Shown: positions 35,396 through 47,295, counted from the first letter of the stretch. The stretch is DNA of 64,000 bases from Primulina eburnea (GCF_022965805.1 NC_133101.1:22158868-22222867); one strand, 5' to 3'. The notes: generated by a model not told the origin, from the sequence alone. Translations and numbers: made by a program.

Positions 35396-36902
35396 AGAAA
35401 CGAGTGAGTTATGATTTTTCTCGTGTGACTGCTCAAATTGTGTTGTTATGAAAACGTGTTCTTGAGTATTGTTTGTATTTGTTGCGTTGTATTTTGTGCG
35501 TCGTTGTTTTGAGACTTTTGTGTGAGTTTGAATCATTTCCATAACGCCCTAGGATGGGTCTCATTGCATCGGTTCGAGTCGATAGGGCGTGGCTTAGAGT
35601 TTGCATCAAGATTGTTCATTTGGGGTCGAGTTTGCGCAGAGTTAGGGCCGAGCGCCGCACCGCCCGACTTTTTCGCAAGCCTAGCGCCGCAGTACTGCCC
35701 TTGTGGCGCCGCCACGGTAGAGCTACAGCACTGCTAGCACCGCAACTCTAGGCAGCGCCACAGCGCAGCAATGTCCAGCGCCTAGGCGATTGTCCATGCT
35801 TTTAAACCACTATTTTAGGTACATGTCTTCGATGTTTGGGAAACTGTTCACACTTCATATAGAGATTGTTTCGGGATTCGATGTCATGATTTAGTACGAT
35901 GATTAAACGCGGTCAATTCCCGAGTGATTTAGAACTTCATAAGTCAATTTTTTATTTCGGTGGTGAGCACGACTATCACGTCTAAGTTATGGAAATTAAG
36001 TGCATGAAATTATGTTAGTATGTGCAGCAGTGGCCACAGGCGAGATCCAACGAATCCCTCAACGTCATATAAGTATGTTCAATGTGCAAAGAAAATGTTT
36101 ATGTTTTGAGGTAGGCGAAATGTCTTGTGACCAACTATGAACGGGTTTGAAAGCCGGAGAACGTGTCTGAGGACCTCTCCACCCCAGTAAAGCATGACGG
36201 GGTTTAGATCAGGATTGGAAAGCAGTAAAGCATGACCAGGGACCAATCCACCCAGTAAAGCACGACCGGGGATCGCTTGTATGTGATAGTGGACATCCCT
36301 GCCAGCATAGTACTGTGGTTTAGTCTGATCAGGCGCATTTATGTATGGGTCACTTGATTTGAAACAAATATCTACGCAAAATGATGATGATTATGTATGT
36401 TCACGTATGTATGATGCAAGTATATTTATGAAAATGTTTTACGATATGATAACATATCTATGTTTATGTAAGTACGTTCAAGTTTAAGTATGTACGCTCT
36501 ACTTTAAAATGAATGTGGTTTTATTGCGTATTATTTGTTATTCTCAATTTATATATGTTGAGTTTTTAGACTCACTAGACTTGATCGATGCAGGTGAGGA
36601 CGAGTTTGAGAAGGCGAGAGGTGGGGACCAATGAGTCGGCTCGGACTGTGCGGAGGCTAAACCCGAGGACCGCCTATGTTTTCAAGAATTTTCAAGCATG
36701 TTAAATTAGTTACTCTGATTTTATGAAACTATTTCACGATATTTAAATGAGTACCTTTTTGGCAAACTTTGTTTGTAATCCTTTTTATTTCAAATATTTT
36801 AGATGAGCATTTTATTTTATCGCAATTTGAAAGTATATTATTTATTTAAGAAATTTTTTTTTCCACAAATGTTGAGTATGTTTAAAAGTACGGTACGTTA
36901 CA

Positions 36903-37897
36903 TAAATCATCTCCTTGTAAGGATCGATGACAGTGAGAATCCAATGGTAACTACGCACAGAACACATAATTAGTGCATAAAATTAAAAAAATTATTGAGA
37001 AAATAAATTAAATTTGATATTGTAATTTTGACTCACCCAACATTATGTGGCACCAAAACTAGTTGATTTCTTGATGCACCACTCAGTCATTCGGCCAAAA
37101 CACTTGCTCTTTCATTCAAGTGTTCGATTTTACCGTTTTTGTCAAGTTTGGTCACATATGGCATGTATGGGATCGTATGTGGATTCACAAATCTAAACTT
37201 GTCGGTCTTTTTATCTTTTTTCATCTTTTTATAAAGATGCCGACAATTTCAAACAAAATAATGTGAATATGCTGAATTAATTACGTTTATACAGTTTAAT
37301 TGGTAAACAAACAAAAGAAGAAGACTTACCACATGTACACAACTATACAATTGGCAGATATTTGATCCAAATTATAGAAATGAATGATTTCTTCAAGGTG
37401 CACAAGTAGTTCGTAATCCTCGTCAAAGAAATCATGATCAAAAAGCAGTGATAGATTTTGTTCATCTTCTAGAGCAAGTTTACAATAATAATACAATAGA
37501 TGTAAAGATCTTGGCACACTTGATGACAAACCAATGTTATTTTTGTGGTTGACATTTTTCTTCCTTTGAAGCTTCTAAACATTGCAAATGTACACATGTT
37601 AGCTGCAATATTGAATTCTTTACGCTAATTTAAATTCAAATATAATATGACATTTACCTCATCTTGCATTACTACCAAGTGTGCTGGCCAAGCTACATGT
37701 GTTCTTAGATCATCACCAATAGTATCACATTCATTTGGAATTGGGAATGGCAAATGTGATAATTTGTCCATAGCAATATCAATGAATATGTGCATGCAAC
37801 TCATGTGTGATGGAACACCATGAAGTAATTTATTAGCTGCATTGACATGGAAAATTGTACCATAGGCAACAATATTGGTCCTAGATTCCAATGCCAA
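36903..37897 (-). pseudogene. CACTA gene 2, middle: DUF8039-like domain and Ulp1 N-terminal half
   Basis: Minus strand, interrupted at 36,902 by the solo LTR. 37,625-37,897 encodes a domain with GTIFHVNAANKLLHGVPS, PFPIPNECDTIGDD and THVAWPAHLV, the pattern of the DUF8039 domain found in plant transposon proteins. After an intron-like gap, 37,326-37,529 ends with SANCIVVYMW. Then FRFVNPHTIPYM and NQLVLVPHNVG, and, after another intron-like gap, YHWILTVIDPYKEMIY (near 36,908-36,955). The HW in the last piece is the Ulp1 catalytic histidine position. A stop in ASVLAE* shows decay. Confidence 0.7.
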
Positions 37898-38025
37898 TGC
37901 AACCGGCTTACCCTAGAAGACAAATAATCATGTTATAAATTGATACAAATCATAGTCATGGACAATTGCAATAATCAGCTACCATTTTCATTGCTCAAAG
38001 CTAATACAACTAGAATTTAGCCAGA

Positions 38026-38540
38026 TTAAATCCTAATAAAATACTGCAAAGTAATATAACCAAAATTAATATTTTCCTGCAAAAAATCAGCATTGCTCAA
38101 AGCTTTCACGTCATCATCATTCGAAGTTGCATAGTTCGAGACACTCTTTGATTTTATTGTCACTCGTGGGATGCAACTTTCTGAGCAAATACCTTTTTCT
38201 TCAATCTCAAAGTTGCTTGCACCTTTTTTGAACATTTCTTCAAGTCTCAGTATGCATGCATCTTGAACTGATATGCGTGCATTTTGTTCTGTGATGCGTG
38301 CATCTTGTTCTAAGAATAATATCTTCGCCTCCATCAACTCCTTTTTTATAATTAAAGATTATATGGTCATCAACAAAAGGAACCTTCCATATTCTAACAA
38401 TATTAAAGTAGATGCTTGGAGTGATATGACCTCCAACACCTCTCACACGACCAACATGTTCATGTGAATCTAGTGCTTTCGTAAGGACATCATTTTTTCC
38501 CTCTTCAAATTGCAACATACCCTCGAGTTTTTGTTGCACA
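38026..38540 (-). pseudogene. CACTA gene 2, coiled-coil region
   Basis: Two overlapping minus-strand frames. 38,026-38,337 includes a heptad-like series (RITEQNARISVQDACILRLE) typical of the coiled coil between the Transposase_24 region and DUF8039. 38,240-38,539 is another frame over the same area, marking a frameshift. Structural or DNA-binding role likely (inference). Confidence 0.5.
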
Positions 38541-38999
38541 TAATCATCATGTCAAGCACAAAAAAAACAAGATAATTACTAAAACAGTTATAGTGAATAA
38601 AAATTATTCATTTTCATGTATAGTTTGCTTCCAATATTTTCTATTGCCGATTTCAACTCATCGCCTTTATATTGACCCTTCTTATTGACCTGTCCTTTCT
38701 TCCACATAACTTCTCGATTTATCTCATCATCGTCACATAACTCATTTGACTAGAAACAATATGTATGATATCAACAAATTTATAAATCACATAGCATGGA
38801 TTCAGTAAACTTTCTGAATTAACTCCCTTTCTCTGCCTTATTTGTTATGCAAACTTTATCAATAATTTCAAAGTAAAACAATAAGAGTTTCTTAACAGTG
38901 TGGTCGTCTGAACGCAGAAAATATCGAACAATAGTGATAAACATCCGAGGTAGGAATTCACCATTAAGTAACAACATTATAGCTTTTTTCATTGCATCA

Positions 39000-39897
39000 A
39001 TTTTCGTATACAAGTCACTACTTATCTGCCTACGAACAATATGTATGATATTAATATTTAGGCAGATTTATTAAAACATACTTACTATTTTGTCGGCAAA
39101 TCGTGCATATCCTTTGCGAAACATACAATGAAGATATAGGTTTTTCTTTCTTCTCTTCTTTTGTTCATCACTTACTTTCTAGTTAATTGAACATTGCCCA
39201 CATATATCGGATTTCAATAGAAATAATTTTTTATGATCTACTTATTTGAGAATAAAAAATTAAGAATCTTACCATGAAGTCATCAGATAAGCGACTGATT
39301 ACAAATGAACTCCAATCATCTCGTGTAATACGAAACCTAGTAGGTGGTACTTTCAAATCCTTAGTTTTATCCTGCTTGCTAAGAATGAACTTTTGATTGA
39401 GAAAATCTTTATACTGTCGCCACTTGTTATTTGCAGAGTTCAGACATCCCTTCTTCCAGCTTTGATCAATATTGTACGTCAGCTGTAGAAGTCATATTAA
39501 CCCATAATATTAAACTTATCATAACCATAAGAAAACTAATTAAAATAGTCAAAACATTATAACTTACATTAACCGATTCCCATATTAATTCTTTTACATC
39601 ATTTGGAATCTTCTTCCAAGTCTGATAACTTATCTTTACCTTTTCTCGAACAAGAACTCCAATATAACTTTGCATCTCACCTGCAAATTCTCCTACTGGC
39701 TATCCCAATTTATTGAACCTTTCATCCTTTCTAATTCCATAAACCCTTTTCCTAAAAAGCCTATCCAAACGTGTACGACCTCTAGATGATCTTGTTGTTT
39801 CGGTCTCTGTAGATTCCAAAACTGTTTAGCCCCCACAACTATTGTCAATGGAAAAATATACAGTATTTTGTTTAGGCTTCTCATTCTTTGATATCCT
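39000..39897 (-). pseudogene. CACTA gene 2, Transposase_24-like N-terminal region
   Basis: Minus-strand exonic pieces match the plant En/Spm Transposase_24 pattern: GRTRLDRLFRKR (near 39,760), then QSYIGVLVREKVKIS, WKKIPNDVKELIWESVN (39,560-39,675). After an intron-like gap comes YNIDQSWKKGCLN, KWRQYKDFLNQKF and FRITRDDWSSFV (39,270-39,480). In En/Spm the equivalent gene product binds subterminal repeats. Frames are broken between pieces. The true start is not found. Confidence 0.65.
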
Positions 39898-40159
39898 GCA
39901 AGAATTACAATTTGTTAGACAATCACAAAAATGTACTATGCAATGCATGTCATAAAAAAATTAGTATTCACTTCTTTATTTTTCTTTCTACATTAAAATG
40001 TAATATGCAGAACAGTAAGGAATGTAACCTATTATGCTGGTTCAAGTCATTTAGGATTGCAATTAATTATTTTCAACCCAATACCCATCACAATCTTTAC
40101 GAATGCATGGCGGTTAATTTTCATCTATTCCATCAATATCCACTGATATAAACCCTCGT

Positions 40160-41370
40160 GTAAAATATTGGTAGTGGGTTACAGCATTTTCCAATTCATC
40201 ACCATTCATGTATTCAATGTACTCTCTAGTGGGACTTGCAAGTACAACATGCCATGCATGATCTTAAGGATCTTCAATGTAAAACACCTGCTTTGTTTGA
40301 CTGCCCAAGATAAAAGAGTCAGACTTGAATACAATTCTCTTCAGGTTTACCAACGGGAAACCAAGATCATCGAATTTAATATCGTTAATATCCTTATGTC
40401 TGACACAACTGGATTTTTATCCTTTGCACTAGCAACTTGCATTGTCTTTGCTGCTAAGCTTACTCTGGAATTTTTCACAACTCGTATATCATCTCGCTCT
40501 TTTCTATGATAAGTTACCGCATCAATCAAATAACTAGAGTACTTTACACTTGTTTTCTAGGTCCGCGTGCTACCCACTTCAATCTTTCTGAAATTTCACG
40601 AGTGGAATTTCCAACTGCACTGGCAACCTACATTTCATAAAATGCTAAAATTTATCCCAAAATTTTAAAAAACCCCATAATACTGATATTTAGACAGCTT
40701 ACACTATCACATAACCGGTTAATAAAGGTCTGGTTATGCTCATCTTGTAACCACCTTTTGGACTTAGCCTTATGAGGAAATTTTGCATCCGAAAATGTCA
40801 TCTGTTCCCTGATGAAATGATTAAGGATAAGTTAACCAATTGAATGTAAAAAATAAAAATTGCAAGAGAGTATTACTAAGTCAAAGAAGTTACTCGATAT
40901 AAGGATCAACTTCAACATCATTTTCCAGATAACGATGTGCTTGATTAAACTCATCATCACTAGTGTAGTGCATTACTGAACCAGACAGAGGCTTAGTGAG
41001 TTGTACTCTCCGATGCATTGATGGGATACCAATTGTATCTACACTAGACATGTAGTCCGAGCAAAATTTCACAGCCTCTTCAGCAATATAACGTTCGGAT
41101 ATACACCCTTCAGGCCGATTGCGATTTCGCACATAGCCTTTCAATATCTTCATGAATCTTTCAAATGGATACATATGCCTAAACCAAACCGGTTCACACA
41201 ATTTTATCTCGTGCACAAGATGAACAGAAAATTGAATCATTATATCAAAAAAATATGGGGGAAAATATTTCTCTAGTAAACACAATATCATCACAATATC
41301 TCTTTGCATCTCATCCGATTTTGAGACATCTATCACTTTATTGTATAACACATTGAAGAAACCACACAAC
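40160..41370 (-). pseudogene. TNP2 transposase, C-terminal part (DUF4218 and DUF4216)
   Basis: Minus strand, directly after the solo LTR. CGFFNVLYNKVIDVS, LEKYFPPYFFDIMIQF, VHEIKLCEPVWFRHMYPFE and LKGYVRNRNRPEGC are the DUF4218 segment that follows TNP2 in CACTA transposases. Further on, ISERLKWVARGP, then YHRKERDDIRVVKNS and ASAKDKNPVVSDI, then FDDLGFPLVNLKR and GSQTKQVFYIEDP are DUF4216. Frame changes near 40,540 and a stop after IEDP show decay. It continues the gene at 43,293-45,261. Confidence 0.82.
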
Positions 41371-43287
41371 AGTAAGGCTTGAGATTTATTACTCTTCATT
41401 GATGTGATATTCGAAGATATGAGAATGCATGACATGTAATGAGAGGTACTAGATTTATTAGTACTCATTGACGTGAGATTCGAAGATATGAGTACGCATG
41501 ACATGAAATGAGAGGCACTAAGTGAGATGAGATTATGGAATATGGCAAGGAATGAAGACCGCACCCGCGCTAAGGAAGCTATCGCACCCGCGGTTGATGG
41601 ACAGAGAGTTGGGACATTTTAACAGTAGCCACACCGCACCCGCGGTGCCAGAAAGAATGCACTCGTGGTGCAGCTACAGTAGGGTCACCGCACCTGCGGT
41701 AAGAACAGGACCGCACCCGCGGTCGACGTTTATGAAAAATTTAAAAGACCTACCGAGAGCTTAGCGCACCCGCGGTCCGGAAAAAGCGCACCCGCGGTGC
41801 TTTGTGCGAGAAATCCACCATTGCTTCTTAAGTTGACACATGACAGGGTATATATAAGCTTAATGCTGATTCATTTCTTCTTCATTTTCATTAGAGGGAA
41901 CCAAGAGAGATAGTAGAAAGGTGGAAAGTTCTTTCATCGTAAAAGCCAAATTGTGTAACATCCAACCATCCAAACTTTAATCCGATTTCAGTTTTGAGCT
42001 CCTCTCTTCAAGGGCTATCAAAGGATGTAAGTTTGGTTATGTTTCAGTATGTTTTGAAGTTTACATGTTGGGGAAATTCTGTTATGCTTATAATCATATG
42101 TTCTTGAGATTATGGACATCGTAAAAACGTAAACGGATCGAGAAAATGATGGCACATGATATTGTTACGATTTTCAGTACATATATGTGTATGAGATTGT
42201 GCAGATTCTGAAACTATGATGGAGTATGTGTTGAGGATTATGTGGATTATTATTGAGTAAAGATAATTGAGTTGATTTATATCAAGAACTACACTGTTAT
42301 GCCGTCGAGATTATACTGTGATTGAATAATGAGCTGTATCTTGATAGAGTACATCTGTACATTGCCATTTCAGATTGAATTGACAGACTTGATAATCGAC
42401 TTCGAGATCTCGATTGATTCCAACGACAAGAAAGGTATAATTCATGTGAATTCGGGGAGATACAACTCGAATTAGAATTGATTCGAGTTTCCCTAAATCA
42501 CATACTAGTTGTTGTTTATATTGTGTTATGTAAATGCTTTGTTTATAGATTTATATTCAAGCATTTAAGATAGGAGATTCATTGGCAGATTTGCCAAACT
42601 TCTAGATGTTCGGTGGTATCGACGCATAGGAGCAGACTTCCTCCGATTGTAGACATTCGATACAGACAGGACCAAATTCTAGGAATAAGACTTATCGTTA
42701 CCCCGATTGGGAGGGTAGGTGACAGACATTGACGTCTTATTCATACCGAGATCCCTAGAGTTAGAGTTCAGTCGAGCCAAGACATGATTTGATTTGAATT
42801 GCATACTTATACTGATTGGTTTCATAGACTATGGAACTTATTGCTCTTGATGTTATTCATGATAGTATGCTTCATGATTTGAATTTTTTATATGCATGTA
42901 TACCATGTTTTATACTGGGATTTGTTCTCACCGGAGTTTCCGGCTGTTGTTATGTCTGTATGTGTGCATAACAACAGGTGGGGCAGGATCTGGGTCACGA
43001 CAGAGATGAGATCGAGATAACGTGGTGACTTCGGGCGCAGAAGATCACTAGCGGTTTTATATTAGACTTGTACTACTTGTAGATTGTAGTTTGTATTAAA
43101 CACTAGTTTGTATGAATGTACTAGAACAAGACATGTATTTATGTTTGTTGAAATAAAATATAGAACTATCTTGTGCTTGAGTTATATGCATTTGAATTAA
43201 TGTTAAAAAGCAAAATTTTGACCCGTATTTTTGAATAAAGATCCGATTAATCCCGAAAAGAACTGAGTTAGAGCCCGGGTCCCCACA
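41371..43287 (+). mobile_element. Solo LTR (gypsy-type) in the TNP2 gene
   Basis: Starts (a)gtaaggcttgag, a mutated tgtaaggc start, and ends gggtccccaca. Flanked by a perfect 5-bp duplication acaac (41,366-41,370 and 43,288-43,292). Removing LTR and one repeat rejoins TNP2 codons (TITRL to CGFF). 1,917 bp with no internal domain. The 3' part (42,900-43,287) resembles the LTR ends of gypsy elements 1 and 2, including the 'ctcaccgga.tttccggctgt' region. Contains a repeated gcacccgcggt cluster. Confidence 0.88.
41552..41800. repeat. gcacccgcggt motif cluster in solo LTR
   Basis: Eight copies or near-copies of the partly palindromic core gcacccgcggtgc, irregularly spaced, 180-430 bp from the LTR start. 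GC-rich against an AT-rich background. Same relative position as the gcgcatatgcgc array of gypsy element 1 but unrelated in sequence. Confidence 0.85.
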
Positions 43288-43292
43288 ACAAC

Positions 43293-45261
43293 CGAGTGAT
43301 AGTATCTCTAACATGTTTAGGCAGGACACCACGTATGGCCACTGGAAGCTATTGTTGCATCAAAGTGTGATATTTGTGTGACTTAAAGCCAACAAGTTTG
43401 AAGTCCTTCATCGACACGAGGTTTTTTATATTAGATGAGTAACCCGTAGGGACCTTTATTCAAAACAGAGAATTGAAAAATTTTATTTTCTTAGACTTGA
43501 TTAGTGTATAATAGGCTGTTGGCAAATACATTCTTTTCTCCCCCATCTTTGGTATCAAATTAGTCCTCAAATTCATCTCCATAAGGTCTAGTCTTGCTGA
43601 AACTCCATTCTTTGTTTTTCCTAGAATGTCAAGTAATGTACAGATGAGACTTTCACATTTTTTCCAATATCCATCACATCAAGAAAATTTTGTAAATGTA
43701 GATGTTTCCAATACTCAAGTTCAAAGAATATAGATTTCTTTTTCCAACATGAGTTTTCATCAACTACCTTCAACTGAAGCTTCCCACTCATTTTTCCCAG
43801 AAAATAATTATTCTTTCAAATCTTTCTAAAACTTCATGCCCAGTTAATGGTTTTAGTGCGAGTTTAAACTCTTGGTTCCCATTAAATGCTTTCTTTTGCC
43901 TTCGATACAGATGACTTGTAGGAAGAAACCTTCTATGGCCTGTATACACAATTTTTCTACTATGCTTCAACCTCGTCGAATATGTTTCTTCGCCACATAT
44001 TGGACATGCATGATATCCTTTCACAATACAACCTGACATGTTCTCATATGCATGAAAATCATTGATCATCCATAGTAACACGGCTCTAAAAGAGAAAATT
44101 TCTTTTCGATATGCATCATATGTATCAACACCTATATCCCATAAAAATTTTAAGTCATCAATTAGAGGTGCTAAGTAGACATCAATATCATTTCCCGGTT
44201 GTTTGGGACCAGAAATCAACAAACTGAGCATCATAATTTTTCTCTTCATACACAAACTTGGAAGAAGGTTGTAAGTGATAATCACAATTGGCCAACAACT
44301 ATATGCAGAACTCATCAAACTATGTGCATTGATGTCGTCTGCTGATATGGACAATCTTAGATTTATGGGCTCGGAAGAAAAATTTGGCAAGTTGTGATCC
44401 ACTACTTTCCAAGAGGGTGCATCACACAAGTATCCATAACGAATTCTTATATCAGCATGCCAAGTTAATTCCTTAGATATCACCTTCTTCTGAAACAATC
44501 TTTGAAATCTGGGAATATGTGGGAAGTACCAAAGGACCTTTGCAGGAACTCCTCCATTTATCATATAATTTTTACCCAACTTCCACCTTGACATCCCCCA
44601 AATAGGGCAACTGGTAAAATCCTCATACTCCTTCCGGTATAAGATACAATCATTAGGACAAGCATGAATTTTCACATAATCCATCCCTAAAGCACATAAG
44701 CTTTTCTTTACATCATACAAAGATAAGGCAATTAATTGTCATCTGGAAGCATTTGCCCAAACAAACTAAGTAAATCAGTGAAACTTTATCACTCCAACTA
44801 TATATTTTGCCTTCAAGTTATATAATTTCACAAGTGCAGATAACTTTGTAAATTTTAACACATCCAAGATATAAAGGTTTCTCAACATCTTCAATTAGCT
44901 TATGGAATTGGTTTGGATTCTCAGCATAACTATCATATGCATCATGTACCATACTTATAGGTTCCTCGGTAAAATATTTGCGTTCATTTTGCCCTATTCT
45001 ATCACTATCATTCATTGATTTCCCGAACTTAGATCTTTCGCCATGACGAATCCATGTATGATATGTTAAATCTATACCATTACAACACAAATGAGCCCTT
45101 ATAATGTCAATATCTTTCGTCTTTAGATTATCACATCTTGCACATGGGCAAGGCAATGCATTCGGATTATCAGCGTTTCGCAATGCAAACTGCAAGAAAT
45201 ACTCCACCCCAACCTCATATTCATGTGAAAACCTATTATTTGACATCCAATCTTTGTCCAT
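43293..45261 (-). pseudogene. TNP2 transposase, N-terminal part (CACTA gene 1)
   Basis: Minus strand. 44,818-45,261 begins MDKDWM and contains ALPCPCARCDN and HLCCNGIDLTYHTWIRHGE, the transposase-associated domain. 43,788-44,720 is TNP2 proper: MDYVKIHACPNDCILYRKEY, CPIWGMSRW, WHADIR (the usual W-H), LSISADDINAHSLMSS (an odd version of the usual D-G-x-N-P), NDIDVYLAPLIDDLKFLW and GYHACPICGEETYS. 43,300-43,440 continues with DFKLVGFKSHKYHTLMQ and LPVAIRGVLPKHVRDTITRL, with one in-frame stop after LMQQ. It is cut by the solo LTR. A likely intron lies between 44,720 and 44,818. Catalyses CACTA excision when intact; here dead. Confidence 0.88.
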
Positions 45262-45479
45262 TATACGTACAAGTAACCAACCAACAATGAGTCAAATCCT
45301 TCAAAACAGTTGTAAAAATACTGCTAGGTTGGTGTTCAAAATAGTTGTAAACAACAAAATTAGATATCAATGTCGTGATGAATCTATCAACGATGGTTGT
45401 GTTACATAGCTTTATTTGCTGTATTTTTGTGGTTATGACTTTATCAACAATGACATTATTTTAATTCGTAAATATGAAT

Positions 45480-45870
45480 AAACATACCTACAAGAAACCG
45501 CCGCCGCAGTTCTTTTCCCGACTGTAAACTTGAAAGTAAGCAAATTTCCTACCCTACTGTCACCTTCAATTTTGTACACATAAAGCATGAAAAATTCATA
45601 TCAGGCCCATCACGTGACACAAATACACTTGAAAAACAACAATAACAAATGAATTACCGCTAAAATCTGCATCAAAGAAGCTTGCTCCTAATAGCTTGCC
45701 ACCTTTGAAATTGGTCTGTCGCAGTAAATACTAGTCAAAATAACTGCAATCAAACAGTAAAAACTATTCAAATTACCAACTTGGTTTAATCAACTTCCTC
45801 AACAATTAAAGATCCTATGGCTGATTACATTATGGGGTTATTTACCAAATTCAACATTGACAAGTTAAGG
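45480..45870 (-). other. CACTA leader with short conserved open stretches
   Basis: Minus strand 45,490-45,591 reads MLYVYKIEGDSRVGNLL then TFKFTVGKRTAAAVSC and runs into a gt donor-like site. The frame is preserved in the duplicate at 50,130-50,230. Another open stretch near 45,665-45,720 (FKGGKLLGASFFDADFSG) follows an acceptor-like tract. I do not recognise either. They could be 5' exons of the transposase gene or further captured exons. Confidence 0.35.
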
Positions 45871-46120
45871 AACACTTAAAGAAGAAGTGAGAAGTAAATG
45901 ATTAAATGAATTGTCCTGTGATTGAAGTTTCTTGTTTTGAAACCAGAAGGCATTGTTATCCGCTTTCAGTGCTACAAATTGGCTTTTTAAGACATCATAG
46001 TCCTTCTCCAATGGCTTAGTCTTCCAACGGTTCCTCCTCTTCCCGAACCATACGAACCCATCACAGAGCCAGCCCCCAATTTCTGGAATTTCGGTCTCTA
46101 TTACTTCACAATATGAACCA
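45870..46120 (-). pseudogene. Captured HD-Zip I (homeobox-leucine zipper) gene fragment
   Basis: One unbroken minus-strand frame reads EIGGWLCDGFVWFGKRRNRW, then [36 protein letters not shown] and on to a stop near 45,870. The second half matches the junction of homeodomain helix 3 and leucine zipper in plant HD-Zip subfamily I proteins (RRARWKTKQLEKDYD.LK.QF, then ND.L...N.KLQ). The helix-3 part is degraded (WFGKRRN in place of WFQNRRA). It lies within the CACTA element, upstream of TNP2, so it is a captured host exon rather than a gene. The duplicate at 50,525-50,765 has a stop in place of the Trp. Confidence 0.7.
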
Positions 46121-46734
46121 ACACAGTAATGATATATGTTCCTAACAGTGAAGGTTCAGAGATATGGGAAAAGGATATGAGCTTCTGCAATATAGTTAGT
46201 CGAAAAATCTCATGAAATATACAGATGTTTAATACAATGAAAAACCCAAAAAATCGAAGCACAACCTCAACTAAACACAAAACTCCCAAGAAATCGAAGA
46301 AAAAACTCACCTAAAACTTTTTTTCCTTTTGTTAAAGTTGGTTCGGGTTGGTGACGTCTTTGTCTAGCTAAGAGGGGTGGTCGGAGCTACGTTTACAGGA
46401 GGCATGGCGAAGAGATGGTGAGAGAGATGAACGACGAGGGAATGAAGCAATTAGGTTTTTCTTTTTCTTCGTTGAACACATCAGCAGTAGGTTTATATTC
46501 ACACCAATAATTGAGCTTAATTAAGTCTCTCTTTTAATCTGATCTTGATAATTTAAAAACATAATACTATTTAAATTTCAAATGTATTTGATACCATTTT
46601 AATATTTGATATTATAAAATACACACTTTAGTATATTTTAGATTTTTTTAGATATAAATAATTATTTTAATTTAACATATCAATAATAATTTTAAAATCA
46701 CAAAATTAACAGATAATTAATCACAATTATATAT

Positions 46735-47295
46735 AGAGCTATCAAACGGGCCAATCCAAGACGAGACGGGTCAGCCCGCAAAAAATCAGTCATTTGAAGG
46801 GGTAAGGTGGGCCGGCCCAAAATCCTGACATGATGGAAATCTTCAACCCAACCCAACCCAAACCCAACCCAAGGTGAATTGTGGCTCAGACGAGACAACA
46901 TGCAGATCAGACTAAAAAAAATAAAACAAAAAAATAAAATAATAAACCCTTATAATATATCTAAATTTTCATTTCACAAATAAACATTTATGGAAAAAAA
47001 TTATCAATAAAATTTTTAATTATTGATTTCATACTTGTATATTTTATACAAAGTAATTAATACAAAAATATTAAAAAAATTCATTAAAAAAAACTTATTA
47101 TCATATATAAAAAATACAAAAAAATTTAATTTTTCCAGGTCCACGGACCGCTTGGGTTGGGCCGCCTACTCCCGCGCAGTTGACCAACCTAGGCCCGTCT
47201 TTTTTGGGTTGAAATTTTTTTAACCCAACTCACTTAAATTATGTGGCGGAGTGGGCTGACTCCACGAGCACAATCTATATTGACGGTTCTAACTA
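46735..47295. mobile_element. Possible MITE-like insertion in the CACTA right arm
   Basis: Starts tatagagctatcaaacggg and ends tattgacggttcta, giving short imperfect inverted ends (agagctatcaa/agaaccgtcaa). It has a GC-rich 'gggccggccca' and 'cccaaccc' series (46,849-46,873) of a type seen in plant hAT-like non-autonomous repeats. No coding. Boundaries uncertain. Confidence 0.4.

Larger units (their letters stand above)
33507..36902 (+). mobile_element. Solo LTR (gypsy-type) in the CACTA protease gene
   Basis: Begins tgtagagccc and ends gtacgttaca; flanked by taaac (33,502-33,506) and taaat (36,903-36,907), a 5-bp duplication with one mismatch. No internal domain, so it is a solo LTR left by LTR-LTR recombination. 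Removing it rejoins the protease reading frame between EMIY and LLDS. It holds a Cassandra element (34,529-35,395); without that it is about 2.5 kb. Its 3' part has 'acccgaggaccg', shared with the giant-LTR element. A GC-rich agcgccgca cluster lies at 35,645-35,790. Confidence 0.85.

Noticed and set aside
35522..35751. GC-rich ORFs of 60-71 codons
   Set aside because: Lie in the solo LTR GC-rich cluster on both strands; no protein similarity recognised.
41552..41800. CRISPR array
   Set aside because: Short motif copies with irregular spacing in a plant LTR; no constant-length spacers or cas genes.
46849..46873. Telomere-like aaccc repeats
   Set aside because: Short irregular cccaaccc-type series, not the plant telomere repeat (ccctaaa)n.
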